A model generated the notes under the pieces. It was not told the origin of the DNA and searched no databases. It worked only from the letters and a program-made list of their open reading frames with translations. From RUG13615 sp040307715 (GTDB lineage: Bacteria; Bacillota; Clostridia; Peptostreptococcales; Anaerovoracaceae): DNA of 9,290 bases. This document shows positions 1 to 5,218 of the stretch, one piece after another. The stretch covers positions 1 through 9,290 of the forward strand of contig JAWRJC010000037.1 in NCBI GenBank assembly GCA_040307715.1, read 5' to 3'. Positions within the stretch are counted from its first letter, which is position 1; the number at the start of each line of letters is the position of its first letter. The position numbers and the translations under genes are program-made.

Positions 1-596
1 GGTGGCAGGGGATTCTCGATGAATTCTTCAAAAGGATGAAAGAACTGCACTTTCGAGTAATCTTTACTCACCATGTCCTGCAACAGGAAGAAGTCAACAT
101 ACCCTTTGAAATCCACAAAAAGATCAAAGAAGGAACGGTATCTGCATAAGCACTCAAACAGGGGACTGTCTTCATCGAGATAGTACTTACGTATGCACTC
201 CAGCGTGAGATCAAACCGGTCGCAGATCAGCGGATCCACACCTCGTGCCTGATTGATAGTATGAAGACCGTTCACGCGGTTTCGCGGGAAGATAAGCATC
301 CCGCCGATGGTATAGCTTAGATAGACAAAGGATTCAATGTCTTCGGGCGGGATTTCGCGGATGATGTGCTGATACCGTTTCCATCCTGAGAAACTGTGAA
401 TAATGGAATCGCTCGAGAACACAAATCCCCTGATCGGCGACGTACTGTTGAGCTTTTTATCCAACACTAACTCGCCACCGGCAGGAACCGCTTTGCTCCA
501 CAGCAACCGATGATATTTCTTAAGGGTCGGGCTATATGCGTCTGGATCGTATCCGCCCGCATCTGTTCGGAAATCAAATTTGGTATCAATATTCAT
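1..596 (-). CDS. DUF6994-like protein of unknown function, partial at the left edge
   Basis: A leftward reading frame is open from the ATG at 596-594 to the window edge, giving 198 codons without a stop. The protein opens MNIDTKFDFRTDAGGYDP, followed by SPTLKKYHRLLWSK, and later has SYTIGGMLIFPRN, DRFDLTLECIRKYYLDEDSP and FKGYVDFFLLQD. I recognise this pattern from memory as the uncharacterised family named DUF6994, whose members begin with a similar FDFR...DP..SPTLR..H..LWSK block; I recall a usual length near 230 to 260 residues, so only the C-terminus is missing. No catalytic motif or membrane segment is visible. The frame is also open upstream of 596 and the Shine-Dalgarno sequence is poor, so the start rests on family resemblance. 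It diverges from the brxL remnant. The function is unknown; a link to phage defence is suggested only by the neighbours. Confidence 0.8.
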   Translation of the reverse strand, partial: MNIDTKFDFRTDAGGYDPDAYSPTLKKYHRLLWSKAVPAGGELVLDKKLNSTSPIRGFVFSSDSIIHSFSGWKRYQHIIREIPPEDIESFVYLSYTIGGMLIFPRNRVNGLHTINQARGVDPLICDRFDLTLECIRKYYLDEDSPLFECLCRYRSFFDLFVDFKGYVDFFLLQDMVSKDYSKVQFFHPFEEFIENPLP

Positions 597-639
597 CTTT
601 AGAGGTCTCTGCCCCAAGAAGTTCCGAGGCGGTCCAGTA

Positions 640-1089
640 TTGGTTGAATCAAAGCTCTCTCCGAATCGAGTTTTTCTTTTAATGGGGATCGAATGCCGCC
701 GTCGTGTCAAGGAACAGCTCAGAAAGATGAACCCGGCCGAGTTCAGCGATATCGCAATGGGTTATATTGATTTGGATACGAACGAAGAGTTCATCGTCGA
801 ACTGCCCGAGGTCGCTAACGGGGCATTGGTCTTTGAGGGACTGGAGAAAGCAGGTTATGTCTATGGTATTGGCAGATCTGTAAATGATACGGTCGGTGTT
901 TACCGGCTTGAAAACAAACTGATTGACGGATCCGGCGACTTCAGTTTCCGCAATGTGGAAGGTCTGTCAAATGCGCCGAAGAGCGTCAAGGACAGCATTA
1001 CCGCTGCATTCAATGTCTTTGCAGAGAATTACCAGAAAGTAATCGCCGGAGACTATGAGAACTTTGATTATCCACGATGTCTGACTTGA
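640..1089 (+). pseudogene. brxL: 3'-truncated remnant of brxL (Lon-related BREX protein)
   Basis: The translated stretch contains CRRRVKEQLRKMNPAEF, GYIDLDTNEEFIVELPE, YGIGRSVNDTVGVYRLENK, VEGLSNAPKSVKDSI and AAFNVFAENYQKVIAGDYEN. I recognise this as the segment of Lon-related BrxL proteins between the AAA+ ATPase domain and the C-terminal Lon-type domain. Full-length proteins are about 680 residues; here only about 150 survive. The ATPase region is absent because the divergent gene lies directly upstream, and the frame stops at 1087-1089 just where the Lon-type domain should begin. No start codon with a Shine-Dalgarno sequence fits: the first Met codon (682) has none, and a frame from TTG 580 would overlap the divergent gene. 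It is almost certainly non-functional. The exact left limit of homology is uncertain. In intact systems BrxL is the AAA+/Lon-like component of BREX anti-phage loci. Confidence 0.75.
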
Positions 1090-1204
1090 ACTACAAAACA
1101 ATGAAGGCGAGATTCTTACGAAAGATTGCCCAATCCAAATAGTCGTCTTGAATGCGTATCCAACAGCGCTGCTGTGCACTACAGATTTGTTTATGAGGTC
1201 GGTT

Positions 1205-1798
1205 ATGCCGAAGGAAAACGATTGGGATAAGAACCTGCTGAGCGGAGATGAGCTGTTTCTTGACAACGGGAAACCGTTGGGACTGACCGTGCGGGATTTC
1301 TGGAGTTTTCAATTCTCCAACATCCTGCATGATCCGGACGAAATAGCTGAGTTTTTAGTGGCAAAAGCGTTGGGCATGAACGAACCGTGTAATAAAGAGT
1401 ATTGGACTCTGTGCGATATTCAATACCGGGACAAGCGTGTCGAAGTAAAAGAAACATCCTTTTTTCATTCCTTCAACGAGCCGGGAAAAGTATCGAAGAA
1501 TCGTGTTTTCGGTATTCAGAAAGCGAACAGTATATACGAAGATCAAGAGCATGAAAACCGATACGAACGGCAGAATGATCTGTATGTTTTCTGCCTGTTA
1601 AATGGGACTGATCGTGAAGAGGCATGGCCTCTTGAAGTAAGCCACTGGGAGTTCTATGTGGTTCCGACCGCTGTCATCAATCAGGAGTGCGGCGATCAAA
1701 AGACGGTTTCACTTTCAAGAGTGAGATCTTTTGCATCTCCTGTAACCTATAGTGAATTGTGCGTAGCAATTGATAAAGCTATCAACGAGATGGGATAA
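1205..1798 (+). CDS. PD-(D/E)XK-fold nuclease-like protein
   Basis: This 197-residue protein starts at ATG 1205, which is preceded by GAGG with a 6-nt spacer; a frame open from TTG 1148 has no comparable site. The order of acidic residues fits the PD-(D/E)XK restriction-endonuclease fold: Glu49 in a helix (DPDEIAEFLVAKALG), Asp71 in TLCDIQYRDK, then Glu80-Val-Lys82 in RVEVKETSF. A later block (RQNDLYVFCLL, then HWEFYVVPT and QKTVSLSRV) completes a pattern I have seen in uncharacterised proteins near restriction and BREX genes. No DNA-recognition domain, signal peptide or membrane helix is visible. It follows the brxL remnant by 115 nt and ends before a clear terminator, so it may be the last intact cargo gene of a decayed defence cluster. 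The nuclease assignment is from motif reading only, and the substrate is unknown. Confidence 0.68.
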   Translation: MPKENDWDKNLLSGDELFLDNGKPLGLTVRDFWSFQFSNILHDPDEIAEFLVAKALGMNEPCNKEYWTLCDIQYRDKRVEVKETSFFHSFNEPGKVSKNRVFGIQKANSIYEDQEHENRYERQNDLYVFCLLNGTDREEAWPLEVSHWEFYVVPTAVINQECGDQKTVSLSRVRSFASPVTYSELCVAIDKAINEMG

Positions 1799-1825
1799 TA
1801 AAGATAATTCAATAGATAAGATGTG

Positions 1826-1853
1826 AAGAGGTGTTTATCGGACACCTCTTTTG
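1826..1853 (+). terminator. Rho-independent terminator after the nuclease-like gene
   Basis: A perfect 9-bp stem pairs AAGAGGTGT (1826-1834) with ACACCTCTT (1842-1850) around a 7-nt loop, followed by TTTGTT. It lies 28 nt after the stop codon and marks the boundary between the AT-richer left part and the GC-richer genes to the right. Confidence 0.85.
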
Positions 1854-1897
1854 TTATGTTCATCTTGGAGTCGGGAAATACCAACACTCTGACAATG

Positions 1898-1906
1898 TGA
1901 TACAAT
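1898..1906 (+). promoter_or_regulatory. Probable extended -10 promoter for the 1935-3188 genes
   Basis: TGA directly precedes TACAAT (1901-1906), matching an extended -10 element of sigma-A type. No good -35 box is present at the usual distance. Transcription would begin near 1913 and give a short leader before the AGGAGGG ribosome site at 1921-1927. Confidence 0.45.
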
Positions 1907-1934
1907 AGCAGTGACATCATAGGAGGGCGTAGAC

Positions 1935-2057
1935 GTGTGGTTTTTAAACCTAATGGCGGACATCATCGGCTTCTGCATCACCCACTGGGAGCTGCTCCTG
2001 GTGCTGGTGATCGTATCGTGCATCATCGAGTTCTTTGTGATGACGAGCGATGATTGA
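1935..2057 (+). CDS. Small single-pass membrane peptide, 40 aa
   Basis: A GTG start at 1935 is preceded by a very strong Shine-Dalgarno sequence, AGGAGGG (1921-1927), with a 7-nt spacer, and by the extended -10 element. The 40-residue product opens MWFLNLMADIIGFCITHWE and continues with an uninterrupted hydrophobic run (LLLVLVIVSCIIEFFVM) long enough to cross the membrane once, ending in SDD. No homologue is recognised. It lies 33 nt upstream of the acetyltransferase-flavodoxin gene and is probably co-transcribed with it. It could be a small membrane regulator, a toxin-like peptide or a leader ORF; nothing in the sequence decides between these. The evidence for translation is the ribosome site plus the coherent transmembrane segment. 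Confidence 0.55.
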   Translation: MWFLNLMADIIGFCITHWELLLVLVIVSCIIEFFVMTSDD

Positions 2058-2090
2058 GAAGCAGAGCGATTCCTGTACACGGAGGGATCC

Positions 2091-3188
2091 ATGAAGGCAG
2101 CGGCACCGCAGAACAATAAGATCACCATCGAAGAGATTCCGGTCGAGAGACTCGCGGAGTTCTGGGATCTCCACATGAAATACCTGGTGGAGGACGGCAT
2201 CATCGAGGATGAAGAGGACGTCGAGTACTTCTCCGGGGAGGAGTACCGCGGCATTCTGCAGGCGCACATGATCCGCGAGCAGAACCGGCACCACATGGTC
2301 TGGTTTTGGCGGGACGGGGAGCGCATCGGGGCGGCTTCGTACTGCACGTACCAGAGCGAAGACGGGAAGTGCTTCGTGATGGATTTCTGGGTCTTTCCGC
2401 CGTATCGGGGTGATGGCACCGGGCACCGCTGTTTTGAGGTACTGGAGGAGTACACGAAGGCGGACGGGGCGGTCTACTATGAGATCAACAGCACGAAGGA
2501 GGAATCGGTCCGGTTCTGGAAGTCGCTGGGGTTTGTGGACAACGGCGTAGACGAATACGATATGCCGCTGCTGGTGCGGGGCACCGCTGGCGGAGAGATA
2601 GAGCGATTCCTTGAAAAGACAACTGGCAAAACGAAAAGAGGTATGGACATGAAAATCTTAATGCTGGAGAGCAGCGGCAACAAACACGGCAGTTCCAATA
2701 TGCTCGCAGAAGCGTTCATCCGCGGGGCGAAGGAGGCAGGGCATGAATGCACAGAATACGATGTGCTCCGCGCAGACATCCGTCCGTGCACGGGCTGCGG
2801 GGCCTGCGGGATGGCGGGGCCGTGCGTGCTGAAGGACGATTATGAGAAAGAGCTCAAGGACCTGATCCGCGGGGCGGATATGCTCGTGTTCGTGATGCCG
2901 GTCTACTACTACAGTTTCCCGGCGCAGCTCAAGAATGTGGTCGACCGCTTTTACAGTTTCACGATGGAGCTGTCGGCGATGCATAAGAAGACGGCACTGC
3001 TCGCGGTGGCATGGGACGGCGATGATTCGGACGTCTTCGACGTTCCGGAGGCGTACTACGTGAAGCTCTGCGATTACATGCACTTCAAGGATTGCGGCAT
3101 GGTGCTCGGCGGCGGCTGCGGCACCCCGGAGATGACGAAGCGCAGTGGGTATGTGGAGAAAGCGTACGAGCTCGGCAGGGCGCTCTGA
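2091..3188 (+). CDS. GNAT acetyltransferase fused to a flavodoxin-like Fe-S/FMN reductase
   Basis: The 365-residue product starts at ATG 2091 behind GGAGGG (2081-2086). Residues about 10-160 form a GNAT domain: the acetyl-CoA loop of motif A is at about 101-115 (VFPPYRGDGTGHRCFEV), and SVRFWKSLGFVDNG is the usual end of the fold. Residues about 187-365 are a flavodoxin-like NAD(P)H-dependent FMN reductase opening KILMLESSGNKHGSSNM, a typical flavin phosphate loop, with MPVYYYSFPAQLKNVVDR further on. The motif Cys233-X2-Cys236-X2-Cys239-X5-Cys245 resembles the compact cluster ligands of iron-sulfur flavoproteins. Acetyl-CoA transfer and flavin-linked electron transfer are expected activities from the families; substrates are unknown. 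In-frame ATG codons at 2643 and 2649 sit behind AGAGG (2637-2641), so the reductase half could also be made separately, or the fusion may come from loss of an intervening stop. Confidence 0.82.
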   Translation: MKAAAPQNNKITIEEIPVERLAEFWDLHMKYLVEDGIIEDEEDVEYFSGEEYRGILQAHMIREQNRHHMVWFWRDGERIGAASYCTYQSEDGKCFVMDFWVFPPYRGDGTGHRCFEVLEEYTKADGAVYYEINSTKEESVRFWKSLGFVDNGVDEYDMPLLVRGTAGGEIERFLEKTTGKTKRGMDMKILMLESSGNKHGSSNMLAEAFIRGAKEAGHECTEYDVLRADIRPCTGCGACGMAGPCVLKDDYEKELKDLIRGADMLVFVMPVYYYSFPAQLKNVVDRFYSFTMELSAMHKKTALLAVAWDGDDSDVFDVPEAYYVKLCDYMHFKDCGMVLGGGCGTPEMTKRSGYVEKAYELGRAL

Positions 3189-3247
3189 TCCGGGCGGGGC
3201 ATGCAGATAAAAAGCTGGCACAGCGATTCCAGTAAAGGAGGAAACAA

Positions 3248-3568
3248 ATGATCATCACAACAACACCGGCCATCGAAGGCAGACAGATCAGAGAGTACAA
3301 GGGCATCGTCTTCGGCGAGGTCATCACCGGTATCAACATGTTCAAGGACATCGGCGCGAGCCTGCGCAATCTGGTCGGCGGCCGGTCGCAGGGCTACGAA
3401 GAGGAACTCACCCAGGCGAGGGTGGAAGCGCTGGCGGAGATGCAGCAGAGAGCGGCCCAGATGGGCGCCAATGCGGTCGTCGGTGTAGATATCGACTACG
3501 AGGTGCTCGGTTCGGATAACGGGATGCTGATGGTTTCGGCGAGCGGGACGGCAGTGATTGCGGAGTAG
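3248..3568 (+). CDS. YbjQ/UPF0145 family protein
   Basis: This 106-residue protein starts at ATG 3248 behind a near-ideal AAAGGAGG site (3234-3241). It has the family landmarks: an N-terminal TTTPAIEGRQIREYKGIVFGE, then INMFKDIGASLRNLVGGRSQ, a helix EALAEMQQRAAQMGANAVVG, and a closing strand LMVSASGTAVIA. Length and layout match the YbjQ (UPF0145) family, small cytoplasmic proteins thought to assemble into rings and sometimes labelled putative heavy-metal-binding. The biochemical role is not established. It lies 59 nt after the GNAT-flavodoxin gene on the same strand and could share its transcript, although the strong ribosome site would also suit an independent unit. Nothing looks truncated. 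Confidence 0.88.
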   Translation: MIITTTPAIEGRQIREYKGIVFGEVITGINMFKDIGASLRNLVGGRSQGYEEELTQARVEALAEMQQRAAQMGANAVVGVDIDYEVLGSDNGMLMVSASGTAVIAE

Positions 3569-3628
3569 TGGTCGCTGCAGCGCTGTAGATGAAAAACAAA
3601 AAAATACAACAATGTTAAATTATGGATA

Positions 3629-3657
3629 TTGAAACATGCCTGGGTGGATAGTATAAT
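3629..3657 (+). promoter_or_regulatory. Toxin mRNA promoter, TA copy 1
   Basis: TTGAAA (3629-3634), a 17-bp spacer and TATAAT (3652-3657) form a near-consensus sigma-A promoter. Imperfect inverted sequences CCTGGG and CCCGGG flank the -10 box. The same arrangement recurs at 5012-5040, which supports its being functional. Confidence 0.85.
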
Positions 3658-3693
3658 ACGCCCGGGTGCTGCCGTAGAATGGTAGGCGGTTAG

Positions 3694-3731
3694 CCCTCAT
3701 ACGAGGGTGCAGAGCCCTCTGGAAGGGGGTG
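3694..3731 (+). promoter_or_regulatory. Structured 5' leader that hides the toxin ribosome site
   Basis: Hairpin 1 pairs CCCTC (3694-3698) with GAGGG (3703-3707). Hairpin 2 pairs CCCTCT (3715-3720) with AGGGGG (3724-3729), which is the Shine-Dalgarno core of the toxin. GAGGG at 3703-3707 could instead pair with CCCTC at 3715-3719, which would break both hairpins and free the ribosome site. Leader control of translation is common in type I toxin mRNAs; the switch proposed here is my inference from pairing. Confidence 0.5.
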
Positions 3732-3737
3732 ATGCGT

Positions 3738-3818
3738 ATGAGTGTATATGAAGCATTTGATCTCATCATTGCCTTTGGCATGCTGTTGATCGTGTTACTC
3801 ACATACATAAAGAAGTAG
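3738..3818 (+). CDS. Type I toxin, holin-like/TxpA-type hydrophobic peptide, 26 aa
   Basis: The peptide begins MSVYEAFDLIIAFGMLLIVL and ends LTYIKK: one hydrophobic membrane segment with a short basic tail. I recognise the opening SVYEA followed by a hydrophobic run with FGM as the putative holin-like toxin family (Hol_Tox), related to TxpA/BsrG toxins that damage the bacterial membrane. ATG 3738 was chosen over the in-frame ATG 3732 because AAGGGGGTGA (3723-3732) then sits at normal spacing and the protein starts like its relatives. The stop codon 3816-3818 lies inside the hairpin where the antisense RNA terminates, so sense and antisense transcripts overlap over the last codons and the 3' untranslated region. 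Translation is probably repressed both by the leader fold and by the antisense RNA. Confidence 0.8.
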   Translation: MSVYEAFDLIIAFGMLLIVLLTYIKK

Positions 3819-3893
3819 CCGCCCAAGTACCAGTTGAGCGGCTACTTATGTAGTTAACAACCGGGCTGACCGTCTATCGGCGGCGCCTTTTCT
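3806..3893 (-). ncRNA. Antisense antitoxin RNA, TA copy 1
   Basis: The leftward promoter at 3900-3928 would start an RNA near 3893. It would read GGCGCCGCCGATAGACGGTC early on and end after a perfect 10-bp stem (arms 3838-3847 and 3813-3822, closing AAGTAGCCGC on GCGGCTACTT), followed by CTTTATG. The RNA of about 88 nt overlaps the toxin stop codon and 3' untranslated region, the geometry of RatA/SR4-type antitoxins. The 5' part is nearly identical to the antisense RNA of copy 2. Both ends are predicted. The same stem may also act on the sense transcript, and the conserved GC-rich run ending in TTTTCT (3874-3893) may be the sense terminator. Confidence 0.72.
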
Positions 3894-3899
3894 AAAGCG

Positions 3900-3928
3900 A
3901 ATATAGCATATTCGTGACACTATGTAAA
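3900..3928 (-). promoter_or_regulatory. Antitoxin RNA promoter, TA copy 1
   Basis: Read leftward, TTTACA (3928-3923), a 17-bp spacer and TATATT (3905-3900) with an upstream TGC extended -10 form a strong sigma-A promoter. The -10 is overlapped by a perfect dyad, CGAATAT (3898-3904) and ATATTCG (3908-3914), that copy 2 lacks. Confidence 0.82.
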
Positions 3929-3968
3929 GCAAGTTGCAGCGACTGGAAGAAGGATTGTTGGAATAAAA

Positions 3969-4721
3969 ATGGATCTGACACTATACGATCAGAAATACGT
4001 CCAGCTCAAGGACATATACGGGGACACATTCATCGGTATGGCTGTGCATCACAGCCCGGATTATTGCTATCATGAGTTCGCAGTCGACGAGGAAGCGCTC
4101 CAGATCGAGGACTGCATCATCTATGCGTCGCAGGTCGAATCCGTCGAGGTGGTCACGCCGCACGGCACGGCAGAGCTCTGGACGGAGCAACTGATTCTGC
4201 GCCGATACAGGCTGGAAGATGCGGAGGATTTGTATAAGTATCTGGGGACCGCCCCGGAGATGTCCAAGTACTCCGGGTGGAATCCGTACGCGACTTTGGA
4301 GATGGCGCGCGAGACGGTGCAGCGGTTCATCGACGGCTACGGCAACGATTTCGGCCGCGCGAGCCACACCTACAGCTGGGTGCTCGATGTGGATGACGTG
4401 ATCGTTGGGACGGTCGGCGCGTATGGCTACACGGAGGATCCGAAAGAGGACGGCGTGGAGAGCTATATCGAGGTCGGCCTGAGCATCGTGCAGGGCTGGT
4501 GGGGCCGCGGTTTTGCGACCGAGGCGCTCACGTGCGTGCTCCATCACCTGACGGAAAACGAAGGCATTGACCGCGTCATCGCCTGGTGCGCGTCCAAGAA
4601 CATCGGCTCAAAGAAGGCGATGGAAAAGGCCGGCATGCGATGTATTGCCGAAGAGCCCGGTGGACTTGTCGTGGGAGACAAGCAATACGATAAACTCACT
4701 TACGAATACCGCCGGCTGTAG
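3969..4721 (+). CDS. GNAT acetyltransferase with an N-terminal Lsm/SH3-like domain
   Basis: This 250-residue protein has two parts. Residues 1-65 (opening MDLTLYDQKYVQLKDIYGDT, ending IIYASQVESVEVV) form a small beta-barrel pattern of Lsm/SH3-like type common in clostridial proteins. Residues about 70-250 are a GNAT domain of the RimJ/RimL-like group: TEQLILRRYRLEDAEDLYKY at its start, the acetyl-CoA loop at about 177-187 (WWGRGFATEAL), and the typical NIGSKKAMEKAGMRC near the end. It is expected to transfer an acetyl group from acetyl-CoA to an amine; the substrate is unknown, and the barrel may bind a partner or nucleic acid. The ribosome site is weak (AGAAGGA lies 14 nt upstream). It sits between the two toxin-antitoxin copies, directly behind the divergent antitoxin promoter of copy 1. 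Confidence 0.85.
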   Translation: MDLTLYDQKYVQLKDIYGDTFIGMAVHHSPDYCYHEFAVDEEALQIEDCIIYASQVESVEVVTPHGTAELWTEQLILRRYRLEDAEDLYKYLGTAPEMSKYSGWNPYATLEMARETVQRFIDGYGNDFGRASHTYSWVLDVDDVIVGTVGAYGYTEDPKEDGVESYIEVGLSIVQGWWGRGFATEALTCVLHHLTENEGIDRVIAWCASKNIGSKKAMEKAGMRCIAEEPGGLVVGDKQYDKLTYEYRRL

Positions 4722-4735
4722 GGGGAGAAGACCGA

Positions 4736-4816
4736 CCCTCGGATTTGCATGATGAATGCGGGCCTTCGGATCAGCATGTTGAATGCGAGCTCTTCCATTT
4801 GCAGGTTGAATTGGGG
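4736..4816 (+). repeat. Three tandem imperfect 27-bp repeats
   Basis: Units at 4736-4762, 4763-4789 and 4790-4816 share a core of the form GGATTTGCATGATGAATGCG with substitutions (CAGCATGTTGAATGCGAG in unit 2, TTGCAGGTTGAATTGGGG in unit 3). The unit is nine codons long, so a short frame stays open through it on both strands, but no ribosome site or family supports translation. They begin 15 nt after the acetyltransferase stop codon and fill the first part of a 545-nt stretch without a convincing gene. Confidence 0.7.
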
Positions 4817-4861
4817 ACTTTGCGATTCCATGAGATGCTTCTGCGCATTATTTAAAGAAAG

Positions 4862-4951
4862 GAGAACTTTTTTCAACGTTTTTGGACCCTGCGAGACAAG
4901 GTTTTGGCGGAATCTGCTTTTGCGGTCGCACAGTCGTTGAAAATAGTTCTC
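4862..4951. repeat. Long inverted repeat, possible structured RNA or miniature element
   Basis: GAGAACTTTTTTCAACG (4862-4878) and CGTTGAAAATAGTTCTC (4935-4951) are inverted copies matching at 16 of 17 positions, separated by 56 nt. Within the loop, TGCGA (4890-4894) can pair with TCGCA (4926-4930). The transcript on either strand would fold into one long hairpin. There is no poly-U tail on either side to make it a simple terminator. A remnant of a dispersed non-autonomous element or a structured RNA are both possible; no transposase is present. Confidence 0.6.
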
Positions 4952-5011
4952 TCTCTTAACGATATTTGAGGAAAGGGACATAAATCCTCGAAAATTTACA
5001 AAATATGGATA

Positions 5012-5040
5012 TTGAGAGAGGCGCACCTGGGTAGTATAAT
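5012..5040 (+). promoter_or_regulatory. Sense promoter of TA copy 2 with a palindrome around the -10 box
   Basis: TTGAGA (5012-5017), a 17-bp spacer and TATAAT (5035-5040). A perfect 7-bp dyad, GCACCTG (5023-5029) and CAGGTGC (5046-5052), brackets the -10 box and could be an operator or an RNA 5' hairpin. It would now transcribe an RNA without a toxin. Confidence 0.75.
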
Positions 5041-5117
5041 CCGCTCAGGTGCTGCCATAGAAGGTTGGCGGTTAGCCCTCTCCGGAGGGACTGTGAAGAG
5101 CCGGGTACAGTCTCGGC

Positions 5118-5212
5118 AAAAGAAAATAACCGCCCAAGTGCCATTTGAGCGGTTATTAACTATTTAATAACTAATCAATACGGGCTGACCGTCTGTCGGC
5201 GGCGCCTTTTCT
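5118..5212 (-). ncRNA. Orphan antisense antitoxin RNA, TA copy 2
   Basis: An RNA starting near 5212 would run leftward about 95 nt and end at a perfect 9-bp stem, AATAACCGC/GCGGTTATT (plus-strand arms 5125-5133 and 5149-5157), followed on the transcribed strand by TTCTTTTG, a good intrinsic terminator. Compared with copy 1, the stem carries paired changes (GTAGCCGC/GCGGCTAC against ATAACCGC/GCGGTTAT) that keep the pairing, which indicates selection on the RNA structure. The 5' region is nearly identical to the copy 1 antitoxin, so it might act in trans on the copy 1 toxin mRNA. That action is inferred. Confidence 0.7.
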
Positions 5213-5218
5213 AAGGAA

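Noticed and set aside
580..681. TTG-initiated start giving a 169-residue protein over the brxL remnant
   Set aside because: It would overlap the divergent gene's start, has no Shine-Dalgarno sequence, and its first residues do not resemble the BrxL family.
1148..1204. Longer N-terminus of the nuclease-like protein from TTG 1148
   Set aside because: There is no ribosome site before TTG 1148, whereas ATG 1205 has GAGG at 6 nt. The extra residues look like read-through of the degraded brxL tail.
3569..3628. Possible terminator after the YbjQ gene (CTGCAGCGCTGTAG)
   Set aside because: The dyad can form only about five pairs and is followed by A-rich rather than T-rich sequence on the coding strand.
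4862..4951. Integron attC-like hairpin
   Set aside because: The inner TTCAAC and GTTGAA boxes only loosely resemble the RYYYAAC/GTTRRRY core sites, there is no integron integrase, and neighbouring genes are not arranged as cassettes.
4700..5026. 108-codon minus-strand frame and a 63-codon plus-strand frame through the repeat region
   Set aside because: Both run through tandem and inverted repeats and have no ribosome site or domain. The region reads better as non-coding repeat DNA.
5093..5167. Short GTG-initiated frame in TA copy 2 that might be a new toxin
   Set aside because: The spacing from GGAGGG to GTG is only 3 nt, the product is basic without a membrane segment, and it shows no resemblance to the copy 1 toxin.
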